A DNA stretch of 53,209 nt from Actinomycetota bacterium (GTDB lineage: Bacteria > Actinomycetota > Geothermincolia > Fen-727 > Anoxymicrobiaceae), in contig JAHJCO010000013.1 in assembly GCA_018831265.1 (NCBI GenBank), forward strand, positions 1 through 53,209. Reading direction: 5' to 3'. Under the pieces are notes generated by a model, which did no database searches, was not told where the DNA came from, and saw nothing but the letters and a program-made list of their open reading frames with translations. The translations under genes were made by a program, and so were the position numbers. Each line of letters begins with the position of its first letter. The first letter of the stretch is position 1. Shown here one piece after another: positions 31,386 to 40,248 of this stretch.

Positions 31386-32888
31386 CTACACGTGGAGCTC
31401 GCGCCTGTCGACCACCCAGTCGGCCTTCAGGCCGGTGCGCTCAAACAGCAGTGCCTCTATCTTCTCGGCGGTCTCCACGTTGACCTCGTCGGGCGATATC
31501 TCGGTGTCAATCTTGACCTGCTTCATGACTCCCGCCTTGACCGTCTCGGCCTCGGCCCCTTCCTTGAGCGCCAGGTGCACGATCACGCGGTCACGGCTGG
31601 TGACGTCGGCCTCGTCCTCCTTGGTGATGATGACCTGGAACGACTCGACGCCCTCCACCCGCCTTATCGCGTTCTGGAAGTTCATGTGGGGAACGCGCGC
31701 TCCCTTGATCTTGGTGAAGTCCCGGGTGGCCCTGCCGATCGGCGGTCGCAGTATCGGCATGGTGAGGCCGCAGGACGGGCACTTCTCCCAGACAACCCCG
31801 CCCTGGATAAGGTCGCCCATCCAGTAGCGCAGCAGCACCGTGCCCCGCCAGTCAATATGGCTGAAGCAGATCACGCCGGGCTCGCCCCACTTGACCGGCT
31901 CGCGCGTCTCGGGGTCGAGCACCTCCCAGAAGTAGAACTCGGGGTTCAGGTGGAGGTTGGTCTTCTCCCCGCACTCGAAGAACGCCGCCCTCAGCTCGGT
32001 GGAGCCGTACCCCTCGATGATCTTCACGTCCGGGGATCCGATCGTCTCGAACTGGTCCTTCAGCTTGTCGCGGTACTCGTCGGACAGGGGCTCCGCGGCC
32101 AGCACGGCGTACTTGACCGGGTCGGGCTTGGGCACTCCCATCTCGATCATGGCGGCGGCGGTCTTCAGCCAGTAGGTCATGTAGGACGGGATGGCGATGT
32201 ACATGTCGAACGGCATCATGCTGGCGATCACAACCTGCTTCTCGGTGGGTATCGCCTTGCCCCCGCAGGTGTGGAAGATGCCGGCCCCGTGGTCCATGCA
32301 GAACTCCGCGAAGATGACCTGGAAGAACGCCAGGTGCGGCAGCCCCGGGAACATGTTCAGCCCCCTCATCTTCGGCTCCCAGCCGAACAGGTAGAGCATT
32401 CCCGCGATGTAGGGGACGACGTTGTGCAGGTCGTGGTCGGTGTAGGTCGCCATGCTGGGCATGCCCGTGGTGCCGCCGCTCATGTGGAAATGGATGGGGT
32501 TCCACTCGGCGAGCGCGGTCTGCTCCACCCTCTCGTGGAAGGACCGTGGCTTTCCGTACAGGTCGCGCATGTACCGGGTGGTCAGGGTCTGCCAGGCGTA
32601 CTTTGCCTTGAGGCTCGCCCGGACGTCCTCCACGTCGTAGGCGCCCCCCTCGGTCTTCGGCTGGAGTATCATCGCCTTCTGGTCGGCGGCGGTGTCCTCC
32701 TTGGTGGTTATGGGGATCTTGCGGAAGTCGTCATAGGAAGTGAGCTTGTCCGGGTTTATGTCGTTCTCCTTGAACACCTTCCGGTAGTAAGGGCTGTACG
32801 GCTGCACGTAGTCCTTGATGTACTTGAAGAGCTTCTGCAACGAGTACTCGCGCTGCTCCTCCGGAGTCCATTCATAAGAGATCGCCAT
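31386..32888 (-). CDS. phenylacetate-CoA ligase (PaaK) family adenylate-forming protein
   Basis: This 500-aa ANL-superfamily enzyme has the ATP-binding signature HMSGGTTGMPSMATYT, the acyl-adenylate motif EGYGSTELRAAF and a C-terminal PaaK-type domain. It contains a KCPSCG zinc-like pair not found in every member. It should activate an aryl or other carboxylate with ATP and CoA. The start is ATG 32888 with AGGAGGGG 7 nt upstream; the open frame begins 8 codons earlier. It is divergent from the GH35 gene. No phenylacetate degradation genes lie nearby, so the substrate is open. Confidence 0.82.
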   Translation of the reverse strand: MAISYEWTPEEQREYSLQKLFKYIKDYVQPYSPYYRKVFKENDINPDKLTSYDDFRKIPITTKEDTAADQKAMILQPKTEGGAYDVEDVRASLKAKYAWQTLTTRYMRDLYGKPRSFHERVEQTALAEWNPIHFHMSGGTTGMPSMATYTDHDLHNVVPYIAGMLYLFGWEPKMRGLNMFPGLPHLAFFQVIFAEFCMDHGAGIFHTCGGKAIPTEKQVVIASMMPFDMYIAIPSYMTYWLKTAAAMIEMGVPKPDPVKYAVLAAEPLSDEYRDKLKDQFETIGSPDVKIIEGYGSTELRAAFFECGEKTNLHLNPEFYFWEVLDPETREPVKWGEPGVICFSHIDWRGTVLLRYWMGDLIQGGVVWEKCPSCGLTMPILRPPIGRATRDFTKIKGARVPHMNFQNAIRRVEGVESFQVIITKEDEADVTSRDRVIVHLALKEGAEAETVKAGVMKQVKIDTEISPDEVNVETAEKIEALLFERTGLKADWVVDRRELHV

Positions 32889-32992
32889 GCCGCGTCCCCT
32901 CCTGTTCATCATCGGCTAATGCTGCGTCAGGTGTGCCCCAAATCATATTGCGGGGTGAGTCCTTTGGCAAGGCGACGGGAGCCGGTGGCGAT

Positions 32993-33001
32993 TGTGATAA
33001 T
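32993..33001 (+). promoter_or_regulatory. extended -10 promoter of the GH35-like gene
   Basis: TGTGATAAT is an extended -10 (TGn plus GATAAT at 32996-33001). The ATG at 33012 is 10 nt further and has no Shine-Dalgarno, so the message may be leaderless or nearly so. Confidence 0.45.
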
Positions 33002-33011
33002 ATCGCCGTCG

Positions 33012-35144
33012 ATGGACTACACGATTCAAAACCAGCACCTCTACATAGACGAGGAGCCAGTCTCTCTGTTCTCCGGCGCTTTCCAGTACTGGCGGGTGGA
33101 GCGCGGCCTGTGGGAGACCTGCCTCCGGCGCGTCCGCGAGATGGGATTCGGTATCGTCGAGACGTACGTCTCCTGGGCGGTCCACGAGATCTCGCCGGGC
33201 AAGTTCGACTTCGGGGAGACCGACCCCGCGCTGGACCTGGCCGCCTGGCTGAGCCTCTGCCGAGCGATGGGCCTGAAGGTGCTCCTGCGCCCCGGCCCGC
33301 ACAACAACGCCGAGCAGACCTGGTTCGGCTACCCGGAGCGCCTGTTCGCCGATAGTGACCTGGCCATGCGATGCGCCGACGGCAGCCCCGTCATCGTCCC
33401 GGCCCCGCCGCGCATGTTCGCCGCCCCCTGTTACCACCACCCGCGCTTCCTGGCCGAGACGCGCACCTGGCTGGAGGCTGTGGCACAGATGGTGCGCGGG
33501 TACCTCCACCCGGATGGACCCATCATCGCGGTCCAGGTAGACAACGAGCTGTCGCGCTTCTTCCGCACCCACCCCTTCGACAACGATTACTCGGCGGACT
33601 CCATCCGCCTGTTCAGGCGGTTCCTCTCCGGGAAGTACGGCTCGCCCGAGGAGCTGGGCAGGGCCTGGGGAGCCGACCTCGAGGACTGGAGCCTGGCCGA
33701 CCCGCCCCGCCGGATGGCGGCCGGAGATACAGGTGAGCTCACGCGCTGCTTGGACTGGGCCGAGTTCGGCGAGTATTACATCCTGGAGGCTCTCCGCAAA
33801 ATCGCGGATATGCTCCGCGACTCCCTGGGCCCTGACGTCCCCCTCTTCCACAACTACCCGGGCGTCGCCCCCCTGCCCCCGTTCGACCTCACTCGCTCCG
33901 AGGAGTTCCTGGACTTCCAGGGGATCGACTCCTACCCGAGGCGCGACGACTACCACACGCTGCGCTTCGGCTGCAAGGCGACCTCGACGCTCAGCCGCCT
34001 GCCGGTGATGGCCGAGTTCTCCTCGGGAGGGACGCTGTACCTTCCCTTCATCAGCCTCGCCGACCAGGAGTTCACCAGCCGCACGGTCCTCATGCACGGG
34101 ATGAGGGGCATCAACTTCTTCATGCTGGTGGAGCGGGAGCGCTGGTACGGCTCACCGGTGCGCCGCGACGGCACGGTGAGGCCCGACCGCTTCAACTTCT
34201 ATCGCTCGCTGACGGAGGAGGTCGGGTCCTGGGGCCTCGAGGAGATGTCGCCCAGCCGCCCGGTGCTGCTCCTGCTCCCACGGGAGTACGAGCGCCTGGT
34301 CGGTGCCGCGATGGTGCCCTGCCCGCTGAACATGATCGTTGCGGACCAGCTGGCCGGCCCCGGCGTGCCCGCGGACCTTTTCGTAAGCGGGGAGAGCTAC
34401 GGGCTGTCCGAGCCGGTCGCCGAGCGGTATGCGCGCACCCGGGCGTTCTGGTACTGGGCCCTGACCGCCGCCGGAGCCCACTTCGCGATAGCGGACTCCT
34501 CCGCGCCCGCGGGGCTGCTCTCGCGCCACCCGGTGGTTGTCTGCCCCACATATGAGTACATGGAGCGCAGGCTCCAGGAGAAGCTGCTCGCCCTCACCGA
34601 CGCGGGCGCCACGCTCATTATCGGGCCGCGGGCCCCCCGCACCGACGAGCGCTTCGAGCCCTGCGACGTGCTCTCCTGGCACCTTCGGGAGCCGGTCGAG
34701 TCCCGCGCAGATACCGAGGTGTTCGGCTCGCAGTTGGCCGAGCTGTGCCTGTTCGAGGACGGCGAGGCCGGCCGGGCAATTGAGTACCGGGTCGCGGTGG
34801 GCGCGGGGTCCATGGTCCACCTGGGCATCGTTCCGGGAGAGGTCCACAACCTCTCGCAGGCCGAGGTCTTCGCCCCCCTGGTGGACACGCTGCTTCGCGC
34901 GGGCGGGGTCGAACCTCGGTTCGTGCCCTCGGACGCGCGGCTGGACGTCGCGGTCTGGGAAGGCAACGGGCGCACGCTGCTGCTGGTCGCCAACCCCACA
35001 CCCGAGGCCGCGGAATGCGAGATCACGCACGTCGGCGAGGGGTCCTACCGGGACAAGCGCACGGACGAGCCCGTGGGCGCCGATGGAGTTCTTCGCCTCG
35101 CCCTGCAGCCGTACTCGATCGCGGCGCTGGAAAAGGATAGATGA
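33012..35144 (+). CDS. GH35-like beta-galactosidase family glycoside hydrolase
   Basis: This 710-aa protein resembles GH35 over its first 350 residues: FSGAFQYWRVERGLWE, VETYVSWAVHE, KFDFGE, VLLRPGPHNNAEQ, then VQVDNELSRFF with the likely acid/base Glu of NE and VMAEFSSGG with the likely nucleophile Glu. GH42 is the nearest alternative. A middle region resembling the trimerisation/GATase-like domain of GH42 enzymes and a small C-terminal beta domain follow. There is no signal peptide, so it should act in the cytoplasm. The open frame runs back to 31371 across the divergent ligase gene, and that part is not coding. It is tightly followed by an unknown gene. Confidence 0.83.
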   Translation: MDYTIQNQHLYIDEEPVSLFSGAFQYWRVERGLWETCLRRVREMGFGIVETYVSWAVHEISPGKFDFGETDPALDLAAWLSLCRAMGLKVLLRPGPHNNAEQTWFGYPERLFADSDLAMRCADGSPVIVPAPPRMFAAPCYHHPRFLAETRTWLEAVAQMVRGYLHPDGPIIAVQVDNELSRFFRTHPFDNDYSADSIRLFRRFLSGKYGSPEELGRAWGADLEDWSLADPPRRMAAGDTGELTRCLDWAEFGEYYILEALRKIADMLRDSLGPDVPLFHNYPGVAPLPPFDLTRSEEFLDFQGIDSYPRRDDYHTLRFGCKATSTLSRLPVMAEFSSGGTLYLPFISLADQEFTSRTVLMHGMRGINFFMLVERERWYGSPVRRDGTVRPDRFNFYRSLTEEVGSWGLEEMSPSRPVLLLLPREYERLVGAAMVPCPLNMIVADQLAGPGVPADLFVSGESYGLSEPVAERYARTRAFWYWALTAAGAHFAIADSSAPAGLLSRHPVVVCPTYEYMERRLQEKLLALTDAGATLIIGPRAPRTDERFEPCDVLSWHLREPVESRADTEVFGSQLAELCLFEDGEAGRAIEYRVAVGAGSMVHLGIVPGEVHNLSQAEVFAPLVDTLLRAGGVEPRFVPSDARLDVAVWEGNGRTLLLVANPTPEAAECEITHVGEGSYRDKRTDEPVGADGVLRLALQPYSIAALEKDR

Positions 35145-35145
35145 C

Positions 35146-36009
35146 ATGCTCGACGCCGACGTGAAGATCGTGGACCTGGGAGGGGAGAACGTCAGCCGCC
35201 TTTTCGGGATCCTCACCGGCGCCGTGCCTCACGGCCCCACCGGCACCCTGGTGGTCATCCACAGGGGTTACCGGGTGCTCAGAGCGATCGACCTGGACCG
35301 CCGCGAGCCCGTCGAGATCGAGTTCGGCGGCACGGCCGGGCTCGACCTGCTGGCCACCCGCTACGGCTACCGCCACGTCATCGCACTCGAGGAGTCGGCC
35401 GCTACCCGCATATTCGGCCACGCCCAGCGCGCGATGCACTACCGGGACGATTACCTGAAGCAGTGGTACGGGTTCGCCCGGGGACTCGCCCTGGAGTGGC
35501 GCCGCACCGTCTACACCTACCCCTGGTGCCCCAGGCGCTTCCCCCTGCCGCCCTACGGGCTCATCACGGCCGCGCTGCGGCTCCTGATGCCGCGAGACAC
35601 CATCTGCCTGCTCGCGGTCACGGAGCACGACCGCGCCTGGGCCTCTCTCGCCTTCGGCTGGAGGAACGGCGACGTCTGGCTGCTCACTTCTCTGGACGCC
35701 ATCGACATGGAGGAAGGCGACCTGGGCGGCTCAGGCTTTCACAAGGCGGCCCGCGATATCCAGGGCCTCTTCGGCTCGAAGGTCCGGGCCGCGGCCATCG
35801 AGCACGTCGCCCTCGAGCGCGCCCTCGCCAGCCAACACCCTACCGCAACCCTAGTCCGCTCCCACGCAACCGGCGAGCTGCGCCTCCACCGCTTCCCCCT
35901 CCGCTGGATGGCATTCTGGCTGACCCTCTTCGCCGCCCGCGCCCGCATCACGAAATCCTTATTCCACAGCGGGGTCAGGTACTATTCGGAGTCAGAACAG
36001 GACGGGTAA
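35146..36009 (+). CDS. conserved-looking protein of unknown function
   Basis: This 287-aa protein begins 1 bp after the GH35 stop codon, with AAGGAT about 7 nt before the ATG, and is therefore almost certainly in the same operon. It has mixed alpha/beta composition, no signal peptide and no motif I recognise. Notable parts are GTLVVIHRGYRVLRAIDLDRR, WCPRRFPLPPYGLI and a hydrophobic WMAFWLTLFAARARI near the C terminus. Codon use matches its neighbours. A role with the glycosidase is suggested only by position. Confidence 0.7.
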   Translation: MLDADVKIVDLGGENVSRLFGILTGAVPHGPTGTLVVIHRGYRVLRAIDLDRREPVEIEFGGTAGLDLLATRYGYRHVIALEESAATRIFGHAQRAMHYRDDYLKQWYGFARGLALEWRRTVYTYPWCPRRFPLPPYGLITAALRLLMPRDTICLLAVTEHDRAWASLAFGWRNGDVWLLTSLDAIDMEEGDLGGSGFHKAARDIQGLFGSKVRAAAIEHVALERALASQHPTATLVRSHATGELRLHRFPLRWMAFWLTLFAARARITKSLFHSGVRYYSESEQDG

Positions 36010-36025
36010 TGAAAGGAATGCCGTG

Positions 36026-36562
36026 ATGAAGCGAGCGATACGTAAAGTGATACAGGGCAGCCGCTACCTGGTCTCCCTCGCAGTGGTCGGGGCATTCCTG
36101 GCCGCGGCCCTCACGCTTGTCTACGGTCTGATAATGGTCGGGGTGGCGATCCGCGATACCGTGACCGCGGAGAGATTCACGGTCGCCTCGACGAAGCTCC
36201 TGTCCGTCCACATCATCGACATCATCGACCTGTTGCTGCTGGGCACGGTCCTCTACATCGTGGCGGTCGGCCTGTACGTGCTCTTCCTGGACGAAGACAT
36301 AGAGCTGCACGGATGGCTCGCGTTCCGCGACATGGAAGACCTGAAGACAAGGCTGGTCGGCGTAATCATAGTCCTTCTCGGCGTCGAGTTCCTCGGCGCC
36401 GTAGTGGAGTGGAACGGAAGAAGTGACATCCTTCAGCTCGGCATCGCCGTAGGGGTCGCGGTCCTGGCCCTCGCGGGCTTCATAATCGCGACGGCGCTCC
36501 TCGACCGCCGCGGCCATAAGGCCGAACAGGATAAACAACCCGCCGAACAGCAGGATTCCTAA
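36026..36562 (+). CDS. YqhA family (UPF0114) membrane protein
   Basis: This 178-aa protein has hydrophobic segments at about 15-42, 62-88, 108-126 and 135-160 and the UPF0114 features near the N terminus (RYLVSLAVVGAFLAA) and around DIIDLLLLGTVLYIVAVGLY. The C-terminal 20 residues are hydrophilic. The family's function is not established. The start is chosen as ATG 36026, 8 nt after AAAGGA; a GTG lies one codon upstream. Confidence 0.78.
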   Translation: MKRAIRKVIQGSRYLVSLAVVGAFLAAALTLVYGLIMVGVAIRDTVTAERFTVASTKLLSVHIIDIIDLLLLGTVLYIVAVGLYVLFLDEDIELHGWLAFRDMEDLKTRLVGVIIVLLGVEFLGAVVEWNGRSDILQLGIAVGVAVLALAGFIIATALLDRRGHKAEQDKQPAEQQDS

Positions 36563-36617
36563 TCGCTGTCAGCCGGACTGTATGCGCTCACTCCCAATGG
36601 AGTCGAAGAGTACAGGG

Positions 36618-36816
36618 TCAGTCATCCAGCCTCATCTCTTCGAGATCCTCGTGAGTGAGTCTTCTCAGGCCCGAGCCCCGATGTGAGGCTATCTGTTTCA
36701 GACGCTCCTTCCTCATGAGGCTTTCCAGGCCCAGGTGTACTACGTCTTTCGTGGTCTTGACCCCGGTAACCCGCTTGGCTTCCTCGAGCAGTTCCTGGTC
36801 GACGCCCGTCGATCAT
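36618..36816 (-). pseudogene. VapB-type antitoxin gene with a frameshift near its start
   Basis: The minus-strand frame ending at 36618 reads DQELLEEAKRVTGVKTTKDV, then VHLGLESLMRKERLKQIAS and a DLEEMRLDD ending, the pattern of VapB antitoxins (PF09957). An in-frame TGA at 36813-36815 blocks it with no start codon after it. Removing one G from the GGG run (36805-36807) would join the frame to the ATG at 36816, so a 1-nt insertion (or a sequence error) is the simplest explanation. No toxin gene adjoins it. The rest of the 36563-37055 gap contains the 167-bp element and no other gene. Confidence 0.68.
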
Positions 36817-36851
36817 TGTCGCGTCTAAGGATCGCAGAAAGAACGCACCCC

Positions 36852-37018
36852 GGTGTCGGAGGTTTGAATAACAACTTCAACAACAGTTGAATCTATTGAT
36901 CGGAAACAACGGGAATCGGGCCGTAAGGGCTCCAGATGCCAGAATGGCTGTTACTCAAGTGGGTAGTATTATCTATTTACTTATATTGTTAACTATTGTG
37001 ATTCAAACGTCCGACACC
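36852..37018. repeat. 167-bp element with 18-bp terminal inverted repeats (copy D)
   Basis: The left end (36852-36869, starting GGTGTCGGAGGTTTG) and the right end (37001-37018, ending CGTCCGACACC) are inverted repeats with one mismatch in 18. The interior is AT-rich (many TTA/ATT runs) amid GC-rich flanks, and no ORF is convincing. Size and ends match the element at 1799-1962. It lies 37 bp past the rplQ stop codon. Confidence 0.75.
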
Positions 37019-37055
37019 TACCGTGGCGATAGACCAGCTCAAGGATACAGTGTCC

Positions 37056-37406
37056 TCAGACCAGTTCGAGGATTACCATCGGGGCGTTGTCGCCCTGGCG
37101 GGGGCCCAGCTTGAGTATGCGCGTGTAGCCGCCGTCGCGCCCGGCGTAGCGGGGGGCGACCTCGGCGAACAGCTGGTGGATGACGTCGCGGTCGTTGATG
37201 ACCTTGAGGGCCTGGCGGCGCGCGGCCACGTCGCCCTTCTTGCCGTAGGTGACCAGCCGCTCGACCACGGGCTTGGCCATCTTGGCCCGGGTCTCGGTGG
37301 TGGTTATGCGCCCGTTCTCGATAACGGCGCGCGCGAGGTTGGCGGTAATGGCCTTCTGGTGGCTGGCGCTGCCGCCGAGCCTGGCACCCTTCTTCGGTCT
37401 TGCCAT
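37056..37406 (-). CDS. rplQ: 50S ribosomal protein L17
   Basis: This 116-aa protein has the typical L17 opening [17 protein letters not shown] followed by [15 protein letters not shown] and [10 protein letters not shown]. The start is ATG 37406, 6 nt after GGAG; the open frame begins 4 codons earlier. It is the last gene of the alpha operon, directly after rpoA. No strong rho-independent terminator follows; an inverted-repeat element begins 37 bp downstream. Confidence 0.95.
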   Translation of the reverse strand: MARPKKGARLGGSASHQKAITANLARAVIENGRITTTETRAKMAKPVVERLVTYGKKGDVAARRQALKVINDRDVIHQLFAEVAPRYAGRDGGYTRILKLGPRQGDNAPMVILELV

Positions 37407-37418
37407 AGCGTTCTCCAC

Positions 37419-38354
37419 CTACTCCGCGGACTTGAGTGAGAGCCCGCGCGCTTCGAGCTTCTCCTTGATGAGCTCCACGGTCTTGGCGCCCATGTTCCTG
37501 ATGTTGAGGAGCTCCTCCTCGGTGTGGCTGACGAGATCCTGCACGGTCTCGATCTTGGCGCGCTGCAGGCAGTTCAGCGCCCGCACGCTCAGCTCTAGCT
37601 CGCTGATGCTGGTGTCCAGCCCGGAGGAGGCGGCGGTCTCGGTCGGCTCGAATATCTCCCCGAGGCGGGCCTCCTGAGCCAGGTCCGCCAGCAGGCCGAT
37701 ATGCTCGATGAGGATGCTGGCGCCCATGCTGACGGCCTCGTCCGGCTTGACCGACCCGTCGGTGCGGACCAGCAGGGTCAGCTTATCGAAGTCGGTGCGC
37801 TGCCCGACGCGGGTGTACTCGACCTTGAAGGTGACGTTCACAACAGGAGAAAAGATGGAGTCGACGGGGATAACCCCGATGGGGTCTCCCTCGCGCTCGT
37901 TCTCCTCGGCGGAGGCGTAGCCGCGCCCCTTGTCCACCATCATCTCCATCTCGAGCCTGCCCTTCTTGGTCAGGGTCGCGATGTGGTGTTCGGGGTTGAG
38001 GACGGTCACGTTCGAGGGCGCGTCGATGTCGCCCGCGGTCACCTCACCCGCCTTGGTGGCCTTGACCCTGAGGCTGGCCGGCTCGTCCCCGTCGAGGCTG
38101 AGCACCAGCTCCTTGAGGTTGAGCAGTATCTCGATGGTGTCCTCGCGGACCCCCTCGATGGTGGAGTACTCGTGCTGAACGCCCGCGATCTTCACGGTCG
38201 TTATCGCGGTCCCCGGGATGGAGGACAGCAGCACGCGCCTCATGATATTGCCGAGCGTGTGGCCGAGCCCCCGCTCCAGCGGTTCGATGACGAAGACGCC
38301 CTCGGTCTCGGTGAGGTCGAGGACCTTTATCTGCGGTTTCTGGATACCAAGCAA
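37419..38354 (-). CDS. rpoA: RNA polymerase alpha subunit
   Basis: This 311-aa protein has both alpha domains: the N-terminal dimerisation domain (EPLERGLGHTLGNIMRRVLL) and the C-terminal promoter-binding domain (LELSVRALNCLQRAKIETV, ending NIRNMGAKTVELIKEKL), joined by a linker near 230-250. The TTG start at 38354 follows GGAGGG by 8 nt. The position between rpsD and rplQ is the usual one. Confidence 0.96.
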   Translation of the reverse strand: MLGIQKPQIKVLDLTETEGVFVIEPLERGLGHTLGNIMRRVLLSSIPGTAITTVKIAGVQHEYSTIEGVREDTIEILLNLKELVLSLDGDEPASLRVKATKAGEVTAGDIDAPSNVTVLNPEHHIATLTKKGRLEMEMMVDKGRGYASAEENEREGDPIGVIPVDSIFSPVVNVTFKVEYTRVGQRTDFDKLTLLVRTDGSVKPDEAVSMGASILIEHIGLLADLAQEARLGEIFEPTETAASSGLDTSISELELSVRALNCLQRAKIETVQDLVSHTEEELLNIRNMGAKTVELIKEKLEARGLSLKSAE

Positions 38355-38386
38355 CTTTTGAACCCTCCGTTAGGTGCGTGCGCGGA

Positions 38387-39010
38387 TCAGCGCGAGTACA
38401 GCTCCACTATCATCTCTTCCCTGATCTCGACATCAGGGTTGAGGCCGACCGGCGTCTCCACCATCACGGCCTCCATCTTCTTGCGGTCCACCTGCAGCCA
38501 CGGTACCACCTCGCGCTGGTAACCCTCCTGGATCGTCTTCGCGAGGGGGCCGCTCCTGGTCTTCTCACAGACCGCCACCACCATGCCCTGCTTCACCAGG
38601 AACGAGGAGATGTCTACCTTCTTCCCGTTGACGGTGATGTGCCCGTGTCCCACGAGCTGCCTCGACTGGGGCCTGCTGACCGCGAACCCCGCCCTGTAGA
38701 CGACGTTGTCCAGCCTGCTCTCCAGTATGCGGATGAGGTTCTCGCCGGTCTTGCCCTTCTCCCGGAGAGCCCGCTTGTAGTAGGCGCGGAACTGCTTTTC
38801 CAGCACCCCGTAGACCCGGCGCGCCTTCTGCTTCTCGCGCAGCTGGTACAGGTAGTCGTTGTCCTTCACCCTGCGCCGCCCGTGCTGCCCCGGTGGATAG
38901 GTACGCCTCTCGACCGAGCAGCGATCGGTCTGGCAGCGGTCGCCCTTGAGGAACAGCTTCGTCCTCTCCCGGCGGCACAACTTGCAGACTGGTCCGTTAT
39001 ATTTCGCCAT
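38387..39010 (-). CDS. rpsD: 30S ribosomal protein S4 (zinc-binding form)
   Basis: This 207-aa primary 16S rRNA-binding protein has an N-terminal CKLCRRE...C...RC motif that marks the zinc-containing (C+) version of S4, the S4 domain (RLDNVVYRAGFAVSRPQSRQ) and a typical VELYSR end. In many bacteria S4 represses the alpha operon. Confidence 0.95.
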   Translation of the reverse strand: MAKYNGPVCKLCRRERTKLFLKGDRCQTDRCSVERRTYPPGQHGRRRVKDNDYLYQLREKQKARRVYGVLEKQFRAYYKRALREKGKTGENLIRILESRLDNVVYRAGFAVSRPQSRQLVGHGHITVNGKKVDISSFLVKQGMVVAVCEKTRSGPLAKTIQEGYQREVVPWLQVDRKKMEAVMVETPVGLNPDVEIREEMIVELYSR

Positions 39011-39034
39011 ACGTTGCGGCCCCTCCGTGAAGCC

Positions 39035-39433
39035 CTATACCCGCCTCTTCTTCTTCTGCCGGCACCCGTTGTGGGGGACCGGCGTGACGTCCTTGATGGA
39101 ACCGACCTCGATGCCGTGCGCCTGCAGCGTCCTTATGGCCGTCTCGCGGCCGGAGCCCGGCCCCTTCACCCGCACGTCCACCTTGCGGATGCCGTGCTCG
39201 ACGGCCTGCTTCGCGACCGACTCCGCGCACTGCTGCGCGGCGTAGGGCGTGCTCTTACGGGAGCCCTTGAACCCGATGGTCCCCGCGCTGGCCCATGCCA
39301 GGGTGTTCCCCTCCGGGTCGGTGATATTGATAATGGTGTTGTTGAAGGTCGCCTTGATATTGGCGATCCCGGCGGGCACGTTCCTCTTGACCTTCTTGCG
39401 GCCTCGCGCCCTTCCCTTTCCCGGCTTCGGCAT
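39035..39433 (-). CDS. rpsK: 30S ribosomal protein S11
   Basis: This 132-aa protein has the basic start [46 protein letters not shown] and the [20 protein letters not shown] C terminus. It sits on the platform of the small subunit near the 3' end of 16S rRNA. Confidence 0.96.
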   Translation of the reverse strand: MPKPGKGRARGRKKVKRNVPAGIANIKATFNNTIINITDPEGNTLAWASAGTIGFKGSRKSTPYAAQQCAESVAKQAVEHGIRKVDVRVKGPGSGRETAIRTLQAHGIEVGSIKDVTPVPHNGCRQKKKRRV

Positions 39434-39442
39434 CTGCTCCTC

Positions 39443-39832
39443 CTACCTGCCCATCTGCTGGCGCTGCTTCTTCTTTATGCCCACCTGCGGCCTGGGCCCC
39501 TTGCGGGTCCTGGCGTTGGTATGCGTGCGCTGGCCGTTTACCGGGAGGCCCTTGCGGTGGCGCAGGCCCCGGTAACAGCCGATCTCCATCAGCCTCTTCA
39601 CGTTCTGGGCGCGCTCGCGCCGCAGATCCCCCTCGATGCGGAAGTTCGCGTCGATGAACTCGCGGAGCCGGACGACCTCCTCGTCGGTAAGGTCCCGGAC
39701 CTTGGTCTCGGACGCGACGCCCGCTCCCACGCACGCCTTGAGCGCGCTGGTGCGTCCGATACCGTAGATGTAGGTGAGGGCTATGCCCACCTGCTTCTCC
39801 CTGGGGAGATCGATACCAGCTATTCTCGCCAA
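39443..39832 (-). CDS. rpsM: 30S ribosomal protein S13
   Basis: This 129-aa protein has [30 protein letters not shown], the helix-two-turn-helix region and the basic tail [14 protein letters not shown] that contacts tRNA in the P site. The start is TTG 39832, preceded by GAGGTAGG. Confidence 0.96.
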   Translation of the reverse strand: MARIAGIDLPREKQVGIALTYIYGIGRTSALKACVGAGVASETKVRDLTDEEVVRLREFIDANFRIEGDLRRERAQNVKRLMEIGCYRGLRHRKGLPVNGQRTHTNARTRKGPRPQVGIKKKQRQQMGR

Positions 39833-39845
39833 GCGCCTACCTCTC

Positions 39846-39962
39846 TTACTTGCCCTGCCGCTGCTTATGGCGGGGGTTGCTGCAGATGACCATCACCCGG
39901 CCGTGCCTGCGTATCATCTTGCACTTGTCGCACATCCTCTTGACCGACGGCCTTACCTTCAT
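39846..39962 (-). CDS. rpmJ: 50S ribosomal protein L36 (zinc form)
   Basis: This 38-aa protein starts [21 protein letters not shown] and has the C-x2-C...C...H zinc ribbon (Cys11, Cys14, Cys27, His32) of the standard L36. It is in its usual place between infA and rpsM. Confidence 0.95.
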   Translation of the reverse strand: MKVRPSVKRMCDKCKMIRRHGRVMVICSNPRHKQRQGK

Positions 39963-39975
39963 CGTTCTTCCATCC

Positions 39976-40197
39976 CTACTTGTAGCGGTACGTGATCCGC
40001 CCTCTCGACAGGTCGTACGGCGACAGCTCCACAGTCACCCGGTCACCCGGGAGGATACGGATGTAGTGCATGCGCATCTTCCCCGAGATGTGCGCCAGGA
40101 CCTTGTGGCCGTTGTCGAGCTCCACCCTGAACATCGCATTGGGGAGGGGCTCAAGCACGGTGCCCTCGATCTCTATCGCTTCCTCTTTTGGTGCCAA
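39976..40197 (-). CDS. infA: translation initiation factor IF-1
   Basis: This 73-aa S1-like OB-fold protein has [40 protein letters not shown] and the end [11 protein letters not shown]. The TTG start at 40197 is the only in-frame choice after a TAG 2 codons upstream. The AGGAGG is 13 nt away, longer than usual, with a weaker GGGTAGG nearer. Confidence 0.95.
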   Translation of the reverse strand: MAPKEEAIEIEGTVLEPLPNAMFRVELDNGHKVLAHISGKMRMHYIRILPGDRVTVELSPYDLSRGRITYRYK

Positions 40198-40248
40198 ACC
40201 TACCCGTGTCCCTCCTGAAAGCGCACAAACACAGATAATAACTCTATG

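Noticed and set aside
31371..33011. Upstream extension of the GH35-like frame by 547 codons
   Set aside because: It runs antisense across the whole PaaK-like ligase gene. GH35 homology begins at the ATG at 33012.
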